Shown: positions 24,862-34,400 of the stretch, piece by piece
Layout of the letters: every line of letters starts with the position of its first letter
Numbering within the stretch: position 1 is the stretch's first letter
Source: Bacillota bacterium
Lineage (GTDB): Bacteria > Bacillota > UBA4882 > UBA8346
Length of the DNA: 55,527 nucleotides
Assembly (NCBI GenBank): GCA_023435565.1
Contig: JAEYRN010000008.1
Span: 1-55,527, forward strand
Reading direction: 5' to 3'
Notes under the pieces: model-generated
Seen by the model: only the letters and a program-made list of their open reading frames with translations
Database searches by the model: none
Told to the model about the DNA's origin: nothing
Translations under genes and position numbers: made by a program

Positions 24862-25254
24862 TCATTGAATACAGAAATCGGCTGATGGTTGAGTAACTGT
24901 ATTCAGCAATTGAAGGATATCAATGTTATTTGTTTTGGATTCATTCAATTGATTATGGTCAATTCCTAATACGTTAAAGAACATTTCTAATGCTTGAAAT
25001 CGACCTTTTACACCCGGGTCATTACCTGATCCCGTTAAACCTTGATACTCCTTAAAAGCAAAAGCACACGCATTTTCAATATCGGACGTTTCTACCAAAT
25101 CAATTAGTTTGGTATAAATTTCACGTCTTGCTTCAGCGTGTGCTTTCCGTGCCTCATTATACTGGGCTGGCTCTTTGATTAACAACTCCTGCTTGGCAAT
25201 CCCCTTGCACCTTTTCAGCGCTCGTAAGAGATCGTCCGTAGCAACCTGAACCAT
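24862..25254 (-). CDS. Helical protein of unknown function (130 aa)
   Basis: It is predicted mostly helical, with ARKAHAEARREIYTKLIDLV and NACAFAFKEYQGL. There is no signal peptide, membrane segment or metal motif. The start at ATG 25254 has AAGGGAGGGATTCCC just upstream. It lies downstream of surE with a 130-bp gap and ends convergently with lexA. I do not recognise the family. Confidence 0.7.
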   Translation of the reverse strand: MVQVATDDLLRALKRCKGIAKQELLIKEPAQYNEARKAHAEARREIYTKLIDLVETSDIENACAFAFKEYQGLTGSGNDPGVKGRFQALEMFFNVLGIDHNQLNESKTNNIDILQLLNTVTQPSADFCIQ

Positions 25255-25387
25255 GGGGAATCCCTCCCTTAAGTTATTTTATTGTGTACCAAAGATTAAG
25301 TCCTATTTTAAACTTCGCTTCATGTGGGTTAAATCCTCTTTATTTATTATATTAATTTCCGATAAATTTAAATTACTTCGTTGAAAA

Positions 25388-26149
25388 TTATTCCAATTTA
25401 TTGCTGCCTTGGCAAATTTGAACTTGCTTATAATCGGTTAAATCCGGATTTAAAGGAGTAATCGATATAAAGCCATCATCAATAGCTTTAATATCGGAAT
25501 TAACTTCTTGTTCGAATTCTACCAAATCCCCTCCAAGCCAAAAATAGGTTTGTCCCCGAAGATCTTGCCTGGCTTCGAAAACATTTTGGTAAATCCTCTT
25601 CCCAAGTATTGTGAATTTTACGCCTTGATATTGACCTGTAGGTGATATCGGAAAATTGATGTTTAAAACCGTGTTTTGTGCTAATTCGTATAGTTGTCGG
25701 AGTTTAACAGCGATAAAAACGGCAGCGGGAGCAAAATCCATTTTGCCATAACCAGCTAAAGATAGAGCTATACTTGGTTTCTGACAAAAAAAACCTTCAA
25801 TTGCCGCCGAAACAGTTCCCGAATACAAAACATCATTTCCCAGGTTAGGTCCACGATTAATACCGGAGATAATTAAATCAGGAGGGTTTTTTTGTAAAAG
25901 GTATTCTACCGCTATTTTGACACAATCAGCCGGAGTACCGTCTACCATCCAATGGTTTAATTGTTCGTCTTTGATGTTAACTCTTAATGGTTGGTGCATT
26001 GTAATGGCATGACCTGTAGCGCTCCTTTCCCGATCAGGAGCTACAATACTTACCAGAAATTCTTCTTTTAAATATCTATATAAAGTTTGTAGACCATCAG
26101 CATGAAACCCGTCATCGTTGGTAAGCAAAATATGGATTTTATTAGTCAT
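25388..26149 (-). CDS. surE: SurE, 5'/3'-nucleotidase
   Basis: 253 aa. The N-terminal metal site is LLTNDDGFHADGL, followed by APDRERSATGHAIT and SGINRGPNLGNDVLYSGTV, which are the diagnostic SurE blocks. It dephosphorylates nucleoside monophosphates in the cytoplasm and is linked to stationary-phase survival. The gene is 17 bp after the HEAT-repeat gene in the same direction. Confidence 0.95.
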   Translation of the reverse strand: MTNKIHILLTNDDGFHADGLQTLYRYLKEEFLVSIVAPDRERSATGHAITMHQPLRVNIKDEQLNHWMVDGTPADCVKIAVEYLLQKNPPDLIISGINRGPNLGNDVLYSGTVSAAIEGFFCQKPSIALSLAGYGKMDFAPAAVFIAVKLRQLYELAQNTVLNINFPISPTGQYQGVKFTILGKRIYQNVFEARQDLRGQTYFWLGGDLVEFEQEVNSDIKAIDDGFISITPLNPDLTDYKQVQICQGSNKLE

Positions 26150-26165
26150 TATCTAATAATGGGCA

Positions 26166-27092
26166 CTATTTACTCTGATTTGCCGGTGCTGCCCAAGGTT
26201 GACTCCCTTCCGGATATTCATCGGATTTCTTTTCATAAAGCTTTTCCAAAATATTATTCGAAGTATTAACGATCATTTTTTTGCAGGACCGAATTAATTC
26301 AAATAATGGTTCCAAATTATCTGTTCCGCAAATGTTTTTTAAAGCCTCGATACACAAATGACGATGATCCTTCTGTTCAATCATCATCGACACAAGTGGT
26401 TCAATTGCTCGTTCATCGCCAAAACTATTTAATGCCATAATGGCAACAGTCCGAACATCATGGCTAGGATCATGAAGCGCTGAAATCAAAGGCAAAATAC
26501 TAATTGGATTTCTTAATTTTCGGAGCGCCTCGGCCGCTTCGTATCTCACATTTGTGTCTTCGTCCTTTAGGGCTGAAATCAGGGCATCACTTACCCGAGA
26601 GTCTCCCAACTCCCCTAAAAGTTTTGCTGATCTCCGTCTAATTAAAGAATCGGAATCCGTCAAAGCTCTTAAGAGTGGATTAATTATCAGGCTTGGAGGA
26701 TAATGTTTTAAAGAAGCGGAAACATTAAAACATACATAATGATTTTCATCGGCCAATGCTTTTATTAAAGGAAGAATCGAACGTTGATCGTTTATACGCC
26801 CCAATGCTTCGGCAGCCCATCCCCGAACGTGTTCATCAGGATCATCTAAGGCTTCTATAAAAAATTGTAGTGATTTATCCAGTCCAATTTTACTCAAACC
26901 ATAAACGGCACTACGCCTGACAGTCCTATCTCCTTCGATAAAAGCCATTTTTAGGACTTCAATTACTTCCTGTCGTAATGCTTCTACTAAATTCTTATTA
27001 TCTTCGCTTTGGTCATGAGTTTCAATAGCGGTTGATTCCACTCGTTCGAGAAAATCGATTAGGTTATCAATCCGCTGTGATTGCAGGACCAT
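26166..27092 (-). CDS. HEAT-repeat (PBS lyase-like) protein
   Basis: 308 aa. It has about six repeats of the form ALxDxDxxVRxxAAxALGxIxD, for example ALDDPDEHVRGWAAEALGRI and ALKDEDTNVRYEAAEALRKL. It is likely a protein-binding scaffold. There is no catalytic motif, cysteine cluster or membrane segment. It ends with a Pro-rich tail (GSQPWAAPANQSK). It sits between a zinc-ribbon membrane protein and surE and is probably co-transcribed. Confidence 0.85.
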   Translation of the reverse strand: MVLQSQRIDNLIDFLERVESTAIETHDQSEDNKNLVEALRQEVIEVLKMAFIEGDRTVRRSAVYGLSKIGLDKSLQFFIEALDDPDEHVRGWAAEALGRINDQRSILPLIKALADENHYVCFNVSASLKHYPPSLIINPLLRALTDSDSLIRRRSAKLLGELGDSRVSDALISALKDEDTNVRYEAAEALRKLRNPISILPLISALHDPSHDVRTVAIMALNSFGDERAIEPLVSMMIEQKDHRHLCIEALKNICGTDNLEPLFELIRSCKKMIVNTSNNILEKLYEKKSDEYPEGSQPWAAPANQSK

Positions 27093-27119
27093 TAAAATAG
27101 CCCCCTTGCGGCCTTTGAT

Positions 27120-27485
27120 TTATTCCTGAGTTAAATTTCTCGATTTACAATACGGACATTGTTCGGCTTCCCAGGGAACGGGTTCGTGGCAGTTCAAGCA
27201 TTCGTGTTTAGCGTTTTTTTGACAAAACGGGCAAACAAATAATGTTTCATGGACTTTCTTCTTGCAATGGGGACATTTTAGGAGATTACCGGGTGGGCGT
27301 AACATAAGGTAGATTCCAATCAATAAACAAGCCAAAATAATTGCAGCTAATAATGGCGCGAAAAGGATAACAATGGGCGAAATGGTCCAAATCGTCCAAG
27401 AATAATCACGGGCTCTCGAATCTCTATATAACCAGATTCCTACCGGTAAAACAATTATAATTTTAATAATTAATTCTACCCACAT
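27120..27485 (-). CDS. Membrane protein with double zinc ribbon
   Basis: 121 aa. Two or three hydrophobic segments lie before residue 70 (LIIKIIIVLPVGIWLY; TISPIVILFAPLLAAIILAC). The C-terminus has three CxxC pairs (CPHCKKK, CPFCQKN, CLNC...CPYCKSR), giving two zinc ribbons. It is likely an inner-membrane protein with a cytoplasmic metal-binding tail. Its function is unknown. Confidence 0.8.
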   Translation of the reverse strand: MWVELIIKIIIVLPVGIWLYRDSRARDYSWTIWTISPIVILFAPLLAAIILACLLIGIYLMLRPPGNLLKCPHCKKKVHETLFVCPFCQKNAKHECLNCHEPVPWEAEQCPYCKSRNLTQE

Positions 27486-27952
27486 TATTAATCTCCACCC
27501 TAAAATAAATTATAAGTATAGAAACAATTGGTTAAAAATTATATTAGTAACTTCCAACAGCAATAGTTTAAAAAGAAATATGGTTAATATTAAAAACACT
27601 CTCAGGTAAAATTGTGAAAAAAAAAGAACATTAATAATTATGAGAATTGTATAATTACCGTAGTTGACCCTTCAGCCACAATATATAGAGACCAACCCAA
27701 ATGTATCTATCAATAATTGTGAGTTGAAGCTAAAACTATAAATTATGCAATTCTCTCTCAATTACTATTGTTTGCGGGAACCATATCATTAATTTCTTAT
27801 ATAATTTCACCTTTTACTCTGCTATTCCTGCCAATAAATGAAAAATTAACTCTTGACTTTTTTAAAAACAAATAACTATATATCATGACATGTTTTTTCT
27901 TGGTCAAAAAAATAAGTATAAATTTTGATCTTTCCAATTGATTTTTAGATAT
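27486..27952. other. AT-rich gene-free gap
   Basis: No convincing coding sequence is seen on either strand. It holds the 114-bp inverted-repeat element at 27642-27755 and the likely leader of the zinc-ribbon gene. Confidence 0.6.
27642..27755. repeat. 114-bp inverted-repeat (MITE-like) element
   Basis: GAGAATTGTATAATT (27642-27656) and AATTATGCAATTCTC (27741-27755) are inverted with one mismatch over 15 bp. Inside, CTTCAGCCACAAT pairs with ATTGTGAGTTGAAG, so the whole unit can fold. A related arm, ATTATACAATTCTCTCAATT, recurs at 44477. Confidence 0.5.
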
Positions 27953-29188
27953 TTACCAATATTGGCAAATCCTAGCTAATGACAGTTTAATTTGGGTGTA
28001 AGAAAGTCCACCCTGTAAAAATGCAATATATGGAGGAACAAGCGGTGCATCAGCTGAAAACTCGCTGGTAGAACCGGAAGTGAACGAACCCCCACCCATG
28101 ATTACATGGTGTTGATAACCTGGCATTTCTGCTGGTTCAGGGGTTAAGTAAGATTCCACCGGTGAATTTTTTTGTACAGCCTGACAAAATTTAATTAGAT
28201 CCGGGGCTTTCTCGAAATAAATCTTCTGAATTATATCGGTCCGTTTATCCGTTGGAAGTGGCGAAACTCGATATCCCTTTAATTGAAATAATTTAGCTGC
28301 CAGTATCGCGCCTTTAACTATTTCACTAACCCGATGAGGGGCTTCAAAAAAACCCTGAAAAAAAGGTTGTAGGTTTAGTAACGAAGGCCCGATTGATGAC
28401 CCGATTTTTGGGGCATAGAGTCTTTCGGCTGCTTTTTCCACTAAATCAGAACGACCAACAATATACCCACCACATGGAGCTAAACACCCTCCAGGATTTT
28501 TAATCAATGAACCGGCAATCAGGTCAGCTCCAACTTCAATTGGTTCACGTTCTTCAACAAATTCACCATAACAATTGTCCACAAAAACTATTACTCCTGG
28601 TCGGACTTTTTTTATTTCGCAAACAACCTTTTGTATCTGGTCGATAGTGAATGAATCACGATCGGAATAGCCGCAAGATCTTTGAAATGAAACAATTTTT
28701 GTTTTGGGTGTCATTGCCTTAATGATTTTTTCTGTATCCAATGAATTGTCTTTATTCAAGGGAATGACTTTAACTCCAAAACCACCGGTTGTACTGTTCA
28801 TAAGTTCATGCTCGGCTTTGATTCCCAAAACGCCTAATAAAGTCTCATACGGAAAGCCTGAAGCGATAATTAAATCATCGTTAGGAGTCAAATTACCCAA
28901 CAATGCGCAAGCAATTGCATGAGTTCCTGAAACTAATTGCTGTCTAACCAAAGACGCTTCTGCTTTAAAAACCAAGGAAAAGACTTTTTCTAAAGTCTCC
29001 CTCCCTAGATCATGATAGCCATAACCATTAGTCGATTGGAAATGATGGAGGCCGATTTTTTCATTCTGAAAGGCGTCAAGCATTACTTGTTGATTTTGAA
29101 AAGCGATCCTGGATATTTTTGCAAATTCCGGTTGCAACTCTAATTCAATTTTTTCAATCAATTCTAGTACTTCAAGGGGTAACTTCAT
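27953..29188 (-). CDS. Aluminium-resistance/YnbB-type PLP-dependent protein
   Basis: 411 aa, in the Cys/Met-metabolism PLP fold (methionine gamma-lyase-like). Blocks include GYGYHDLGRETLE near 55, RQQLVSGTHAIACALLGNL, SFQRSCGYSDR, VFVDNCYGEFVE and GSLIKNPGGCLAPCGGYIVG, where the Lys is the PLP ligand. In Bacillus the homologue ynbB lies between hfq/miaA-region genes and glnR; its true substrate is not known and the aluminium link is historical. The start overlaps the end of pheA by 17 bp. Confidence 0.9.
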   Translation of the reverse strand: MKLPLEVLELIEKIELELQPEFAKISRIAFQNQQVMLDAFQNEKIGLHHFQSTNGYGYHDLGRETLEKVFSLVFKAEASLVRQQLVSGTHAIACALLGNLTPNDDLIIASGFPYETLLGVLGIKAEHELMNSTTGGFGVKVIPLNKDNSLDTEKIIKAMTPKTKIVSFQRSCGYSDRDSFTIDQIQKVVCEIKKVRPGVIVFVDNCYGEFVEEREPIEVGADLIAGSLIKNPGGCLAPCGGYIVGRSDLVEKAAERLYAPKIGSSIGPSLLNLQPFFQGFFEAPHRVSEIVKGAILAAKLFQLKGYRVSPLPTDKRTDIIQKIYFEKAPDLIKFCQAVQKNSPVESYLTPEPAEMPGYQHHVIMGGGSFTSGSTSEFSADAPLVPPYIAFLQGGLSYTQIKLSLARICQYW

Positions 29189-30053
29189 CGTTCTCTTCTC
29201 GCTCCCGTTTTGGATAACTGCCTAATATTTTTTTCCATCCGCCGGAATTACGGACCTGTAATTCAATGTTACGTAAAGCGGTTTGAATTTCTGGTTGGGC
29301 TTTATGACCAATAAATTCATAAATTAGAACATACTCTTGAGGTTTAACTTTATATGGCCTGGATTGGATAAAGGTCAAATCAACCGAGACGTCGGCCAGA
29401 TATTTAGCAGTCTGTAAAAGTTGGCCTGGACGGTTCTCACCATAACGGACCGCCATTAAGGTTCGATCATTACCGGTAGGGGCCGAATCAGTTAACGAAC
29501 ATACCAGGAAACGGGTTTCATTAAATGTATAGTCTTGAATTTCACCCGGATAGCATTCCAGACCATTAGCTTTGACAGCAACAGGACTACAAATGGCTGC
29601 GGTTCTCAAAGATTTGTCCTGTAGAACACGGGCTGCCGCTTCAGCGGTTGATACTAATGGAATTAATGAAGCTTGTGGGAATAATTCTTCAAGATGGTTT
29701 TGGCATTGGCCGAGAGGCGAAGGGTGTGAATATATCTGTTGAATTTGGTCCCATTTAACACCGGGTGCTGCTCCTAAATTATGCTTAATTGATAAATGGA
29801 TTTCGTCGCAAACTTTCACAAAATCTTGAAATTCAATTAAAGCATCAAAAGTAGATCCGATTAGCCCGTCGATCATATTTTCCACTGGAACAACTGCATA
29901 ATCTGCTTGATAATTTTGGACCAATCTCAATGAATTGTTGATAGTAGTAAAAATCATTTCAGTATCCGTGGAAGAAGAAGCAATTCTTTTGGCAAAAATT
30001 AAAGCAGCCTGCTCGGAATAAGTACCTTGCGGCCCTAGAGTTGCTATTTTCAA
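29172..30053 (-). CDS. pheA: Prephenate dehydratase
   Basis: 293 aa. The N-terminal catalytic domain starts IATLGPQGTYSEQAALIF and includes PVENMIDGLIGSTFD and NETRFLVCS (the Thr is catalytic). The C-terminal ACT domain (RPGQLLQTAKYLADVSVDLT, with QSRPYKVKPQEY) binds phenylalanine for feedback control. It converts prephenate to phenylpyruvate. No chorismate mutase domain is fused. Confidence 0.95.
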   Translation of the reverse strand: MKIATLGPQGTYSEQAALIFAKRIASSSTDTEMIFTTINNSLRLVQNYQADYAVVPVENMIDGLIGSTFDALIEFQDFVKVCDEIHLSIKHNLGAAPGVKWDQIQQIYSHPSPLGQCQNHLEELFPQASLIPLVSTAEAAARVLQDKSLRTAAICSPVAVKANGLECYPGEIQDYTFNETRFLVCSLTDSAPTGNDRTLMAVRYGENRPGQLLQTAKYLADVSVDLTFIQSRPYKVKPQEYVLIYEFIGHKAQPEIQTALRNIELQVRNSGGWKKILGSYPKREREENDEVTP

Positions 30054-30080
30054 TTAGATATCCTCATTTCTGTATGAACA

Positions 30081-30110
30081 GTTACGCGTTACGCATACAA
30101 AACGTTACGC
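30081..30110 (+). repeat. Three GTTACGC heptamers between dapF and pheA
   Basis: Direct copies lie at 30081-30087, 30088-30094 and 30104-30110. CGTAACG, inverted, lies at 30205. They are in the pheA upstream region. A regulator site is possible, but the motif is not one I know. Confidence 0.35.
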
Positions 30111-30215
30111 GGTTGATTGTCGAATCAGGTTATCATAAATCGTTAGTATTCACTGTTATCAATAATTTATTTCTACATGGCTTAGGTGTTGTAAAGGTCT
30201 TACACGTAACGGATT

Positions 30216-31049
30216 TCAAAGCATCCACTCGCCTTCAAAAACCGTGACCGCCGGTCCGGTCATGAAAACATGATTCGAAACCGGTTCCCATTCAATAAGA
30301 AGTTCTCCGCCCAGTAATTTGACAGATACAATTCGATCGGTAAGATTATTTGAAATAGCGGCCACCACGGAAGCGCAAGCTCCTGTTCCGCAAGCCATAG
30401 TTTCACCGCTGCCGCGCTCCCACACTCTCATAGTCAATGAATTTTTTGAATTGATTTTAACAAATTCCACATTAATTTTTCGAGGGAATAAGGGGTCGAC
30501 TTCAATGATTGGTCCATCGGTCAATACCATGGTGTCGGTAATTTCAGGAACAAAAATTACACAGTGGGGGTTTCCCATTGATACAGCAGAAAATTGATAA
30601 CAACGATTATTGATCGTAATTGGGTCCCCGGTAATTATTCTTGTGGGACCTTTAACCGGAATTAAATCACTCTGAAATATCGGTTCACCCATATCAACCT
30701 TTACACTATTTACAATGCCTTGTTTAATATCAAGGTTTAGATGTTTGATGCCAGCTAAGGTTTCAATTTTAATGTTTTCCTGGTTGAAAATCCGGTGATC
30801 AAAGAGAAATTTTCCAACACATCTTATGGCGTTACCGCACATCTCCGCCTCACTACCGTCGGAATTAAACATTCTCATTCTGGCATCAGCAATATTTGAT
30901 GGCATGATTAAAACCAATCCATCACCACCAACTCCAAAATGCCGATCGCTGATTGCAATCGCCAAATGTTCCGGATTTGCTATTTTTTCTTCAAAACAAT
31001 TAATATAAATATAATCATTTCCAATGCCATGCATTTTTGTAAATTTCAT
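30216..31049 (-). CDS. dapF: Diaminopimelate epimerase
   Basis: 277 aa. The two catalytic cysteines are in EMCGNAIRCVG (near 74) and ETMACGTGACAS (near 218). It begins FTKMHGIGNDYIY. It interconverts LL- and meso-diaminopimelate for lysine and peptidoglycan synthesis. It sits between hfq and pheA in the leftward run. Confidence 0.97.
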   Translation of the reverse strand: MKFTKMHGIGNDYIYINCFEEKIANPEHLAIAISDRHFGVGGDGLVLIMPSNIADARMRMFNSDGSEAEMCGNAIRCVGKFLFDHRIFNQENIKIETLAGIKHLNLDIKQGIVNSVKVDMGEPIFQSDLIPVKGPTRIITGDPITINNRCYQFSAVSMGNPHCVIFVPEITDTMVLTDGPIIEVDPLFPRKINVEFVKINSKNSLTMRVWERGSGETMACGTGACASVVAAISNNLTDRIVSVKLLGGELLIEWEPVSNHVFMTGPAVTVFEGEWML

Positions 31050-31174
31050 AGTTGAACTCCTGTCTTATAGTTGGGTGAACAAATATAAATTAACAACGAT
31101 AATATATTGTTGTTTAACGAACCTGGAGTTTTTTTAAAACTCTCATCTATTCAATTAATTTTAAAGACTAGCAA

Positions 31175-31195
31175 AAAGACCCGATTTGGGTCTTT
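31175..31195 (-). terminator. hfq terminator
   Basis: Read leftward, AAAGACCC, loop AAATC, GGGTCTTT, then TT. The stem begins inside the hfq stop codon. Confidence 0.88.
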
Positions 31196-31439
31196 ACTCT
31201 TCTCTCTTTTCACCCTGAGATAATTCAGGTATTGGTCGGGCGGGAATAATGGTGGAAACTGCATGTTTATACACCATTTGTTGTTTCCCTTCACTATCCA
31301 AAATGACTGTAAAGTTATCAAAACCTTTTACAGCACCACGCAATTGAAACCCATTAACCAAATAAATTGTAACTGAAATTCCTTCTTTGCGAACTTGATT
31401 TAAAAACGCATCTTGTAAATTGATTACTTGTTTGTTCAT
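31194..31439 (-). CDS. hfq: Hfq RNA chaperone
   Basis: 81 aa. The Sm1 motif is GFQLRGAVKGFDNFTVIL and the Sm2 motif YKHAVSTIIP. N-terminal NLQDAFLNQVRKEG is standard. It binds small RNAs and mRNAs as a hexamer. It lies 39 bp after miaA, an order conserved across many bacteria, and has its own terminator. Confidence 0.97.
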   Translation of the reverse strand: MNKQVINLQDAFLNQVRKEGISVTIYLVNGFQLRGAVKGFDNFTVILDSEGKQQMVYKHAVSTIIPARPIPELSQGEKREE

Positions 31440-31478
31440 CCTTTTTTTACCTCCACCAAAGAAACTCGTCGCCTTATC

Positions 31479-32417
31479 TTATTCGACATCTCTATCTAAT
31501 CTACCTTCAATATAGTTTAAAATATCACCAAAAAATTCCTGCGAACCGCCTGAAATATTTATCATAAAATCAATTGGTTCTTTTCGAAACCAAGTCAATT
31601 GTCGTTTTGCATAGCGTCGAGTCTCCTGTTTTATTGTAGCGGTTGCATCTTCCAAAGAACACTTTTGTTCTAGATAACAGCCTATTTGTTTATAACCCAA
31701 GCTTTGCATCGGTTTCAATTTGGATGAAAAACCGTTTTTTAACAAGGATTGGACTTCTTCAACCAGACCTTCAGCGATCATCCGATCTACCCTGAGTTCA
31801 ATCCGTTGATACAATTCACTCCGGTCCCGATTTAAAAATAAATAGATTAGCTTATACTCAAAATTATGGCTTCTATTTTGCTGCAATCTGGAAATTGGTG
31901 CGCCTGTGCTAAAAAATACTTCAAGAGCCCTAATTACCCGACGGTGATCATTTGGGTGAATTTTTGCAGCGGCTTCCGGATCAACTTCGACTAATCGCTG
32001 ATAAAGATAAAGAGGTCCATATTCTTCGGCTTGTTCCTTAAGCTCCTGACGTAATCCCGGAATAGGACTTCCTGGTTCCAGATCAAAACCTTGGATACAG
32101 GCACGTATATAAAGCCCGGTTCCGCCGGTTAATAAAGGGAGTTTACCCCGGGTATAAATCGAAGCAACTGTTTGTTGAAAATGCCTTTGGTAGTCCGCTA
32201 CCGAAAAATCTTCATCGGGTTCAACCAGATCGATTAAATGATGTGGTACGGCTTGCCTTTCTTCCCGGCTTGGTTTGGCTGTTCCAATATCCATTCGTTT
32301 ATATACTTGCATTGAATCGGCGGAAACAATCTCTGCATTAATATGTTCAGCCAGTTTGAGAGACACTTCTGTTTTTCCAACAGCAGTTGGACCCGCGAGG
32401 ATAATTAAGGTATTCAT
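31479..32417 (-). CDS. miaA: tRNA dimethylallyltransferase
   Basis: 312 aa. It has the P-loop GPTAVGKTE near 9-17, then SADSMQVYKRMDIGTAKP, and the ATKQETRRYAKRQLTWFRK-type block near 275. It adds an isopentenyl group to A37 of tRNAs reading UNN codons. Two bases separate it from the mutL stop. Confidence 0.97.
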   Translation of the reverse strand: MNTLIILAGPTAVGKTEVSLKLAEHINAEIVSADSMQVYKRMDIGTAKPSREERQAVPHHLIDLVEPDEDFSVADYQRHFQQTVASIYTRGKLPLLTGGTGLYIRACIQGFDLEPGSPIPGLRQELKEQAEEYGPLYLYQRLVEVDPEAAAKIHPNDHRRVIRALEVFFSTGAPISRLQQNRSHNFEYKLIYLFLNRDRSELYQRIELRVDRMIAEGLVEEVQSLLKNGFSSKLKPMQSLGYKQIGCYLEQKCSLEDATATIKQETRRYAKRQLTWFRKEPIDFMINISGGSQEFFGDILNYIEGRLDRDVE

Positions 32418-32419
32418 CT

Positions 32420-34207
32420 TTAGCGCCTTAAAAATTTTTTAGCTAGTTCTTCATGGCTAATCCGGAAAACAGTGGGACGGCCATGAGGACATGTATATGA
32501 ATTTTCACATTTAAAAAGATCTTTTACTAATGCTTCCATCTCTAAAAGGTTAAGGTTATCTCCGGCCTTAATGGCAGTGCGGCAAGCCATAGTAGTAATG
32601 AAAGCTTCTTTTATCTCAGCAGGATTTTTGAAAGTTTCAAAATTGATAAATTGATCGGTAAGTTCAACGATAATTTGCTGGTAATTTAAATTTACTAAGG
32701 TTAAGGGAACGCTTCTTAGAATTATTGTTTGTCCTCCAAATGTTTCGATTTCAAAACCCAGATCCGCAAATAATGGTAACCGATCGGAAACCACTTTAAA
32801 TTGAGCATAATTTAGATTAACCGTTTCAGGTATTAATAATGCCTGGGTTCCAAGAAATTCCTTGGTTCTGTTCATATAACGTTCGAATAAAATTCGCTCA
32901 TGGGCGGCATGTTGGTCAATAAACAACAGCCCTTTTTCATCTTGAGCGATAATATATGTATTCATTACTGCTTTGGGAAAAACATAAAAATTTTGAGAAT
33001 TAGTTTGTTCCTTATGTATTTGAACAATTGTTCCAGTCGGTTGATATTCATCTGAAACAACAAGAGTTTCACTGACAGAGGTTACTTCTTTTGGGCCGGC
33101 ACTCACTTCTTGATAATTTATAGCCAAATTTTCTACGGATCGAATCGGCTTCTCAATTTGAGTTTGATATTTCAAAGCAAAAAGGTCTTCTTCGGGAGCA
33201 ATCCATTCCGAAATCAATGAATTATCAGTTAATGTCTTTCGAATTGAATGATAAAAAACCTTAAATAATTCGGAATCATTGGAAAAACGGACCTCCATTT
33301 TTGTTGGATGTACATTAATATCAACCGTTTGAGGATCGATCTCTAAAAACAATATAACAAAAGGATATCTAGCAATCGGCAATAAAGTATGGTAGGCTTT
33401 TTCTACTGCGGCACTTAAAGTCCGACTATGAAAGTAACGATGGTTAACGAAAAAGATTTCGTTTCCCCGATTATTTTTAGCAATTGAGGGTTTACCAATA
33501 TAACCGCTGATTTTGAAAGAGTTTTCTTGATAGCTTACCGGAATCATATCCTTGGCTGTTTCGGCGCCAAAAACCGCTACCATGGTTTCATAGAGGTCTC
33601 CCTTACCGGGAGTAAACAGTAGTTCATATTCATGGTGTTGAAGACGAAAACTGATTTCCGGATAACCCAAAGCTAGTCTGGAAATGATTTCACTAATGTA
33701 TGTAGTCTCTGTAGGAATGGTTTTTAAGTATTTCAAACGGGCCGGAGTATTAAAAAACAAGTCTTGAACCTTGACAGTGGTACCATCGGGAGCTCCAACA
33801 TCTTTAACCTTTTGAATCAGCCCCCCTTTAACCTCGATTTGAGTACCAAAATCTTGTTCTTTAGTCTTTGTTATTAATTCAAATTGGGATACTGCCGCAA
33901 TTGTAGCTAATGCTTCACCTCTAAACCCTAGGGTATGCAGTTTCCAAAGGTCTTCAGCGTTATTTATTTTACTTGTAGTATGACGCTCTATGGATAATAC
34001 GGCATCTTCACGATCCATTCCTGAACCATCATCGGTAACCCGGATTAATTGGCGGCCTCCGTTTTTAATTTCAATTTCAATCCTTGTGGGAGAAGCGTCA
34101 ATCGAGTTTTCAACCAGTTCTTTGACAACCGAAGCCGGACGTTCAATAACCTCCCCAGCTGCAATTTTCTGCACAGTAATTTCATCCAAACGCCGAACTT
34201 TATTGAT
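32420..34207 (-). CDS. mutL: MutL mismatch-repair ATPase/endonuclease
   Basis: About 595 aa. GHKL motifs are KIAAGEVIERPASVVKELVE, DDGSGM and HTLGFRGEALA. The C-terminal endonuclease has DQHAAHERILFE and the zinc-site CPHGRPTVF, as in Gram-positive MutL, which nicks DNA. The start is unusual. The first in-frame TTG (34189) is 26 bases from a strong GGAGGAG site at 34220-34214 and would cut off conserved N-terminal residues. An ATC at 34207, 8 bases from GGAGG, gives NKVRRLDEI ahead of the core; ATT 34213 is the other option. TAG at 34222 closes the frame. Non-AUG initiation is inferred. Confidence 0.93.
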   Translation of the reverse strand: MNKVRRLDEITVQKIAAGEVIERPASVVKELVENSIDASPTRIEIEIKNGGRQLIRVTDDGSGMDREDAVLSIERHTTSKINNAEDLWKLHTLGFRGEALATIAAVSQFELITKTKEQDFGTQIEVKGGLIQKVKDVGAPDGTTVKVQDLFFNTPARLKYLKTIPTETTYISEIISRLALGYPEISFRLQHHEYELLFTPGKGDLYETMVAVFGAETAKDMIPVSYQENSFKISGYIGKPSIAKNNRGNEIFFVNHRYFHSRTLSAAVEKAYHTLLPIARYPFVILFLEIDPQTVDINVHPTKMEVRFSNDSELFKVFYHSIRKTLTDNSLISEWIAPEEDLFALKYQTQIEKPIRSVENLAINYQEVSAGPKEVTSVSETLVVSDEYQPTGTIVQIHKEQTNSQNFYVFPKAVMNTYIIAQDEKGLLFIDQHAAHERILFERYMNRTKEFLGTQALLIPETVNLNYAQFKVVSDRLPLFADLGFEIETFGGQTIILRSVPLTLVNLNYQQIIVELTDQFINFETFKNPAEIKEAFITTMACRTAIKAGDNLNLLEMEALVKDLFKCENSYTCPHGRPTVFRISHEELAKKFLRR

Positions 34208-34400
34208 TGAAATCTCCTCCTAAACATAGATATTAAATAATATTTCAGCCAAATATATTATAATCAATTCCTATAATATCTGTATCGACTCATCTTAAAA
34301 AAAAATTAAGCCCGTAGGCATAATATTTTAGGCTGTTTCATAATTTTTAAATTCCAAGGCTCTATTTTTAGAAAATGCTTCATTATTAAAAAGCTTACTA

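Noticed and set aside
30041..30247. Plus-strand reading frame of 68 codons between pheA and dapF
   Set aside because: No ribosome site, overlaps both real genes at its ends and has no recognisable motif.
34300..34330. GCC TACG GGC with T-run after mutS as a terminator
   Set aside because: The stem is only three base pairs; too weak to call.
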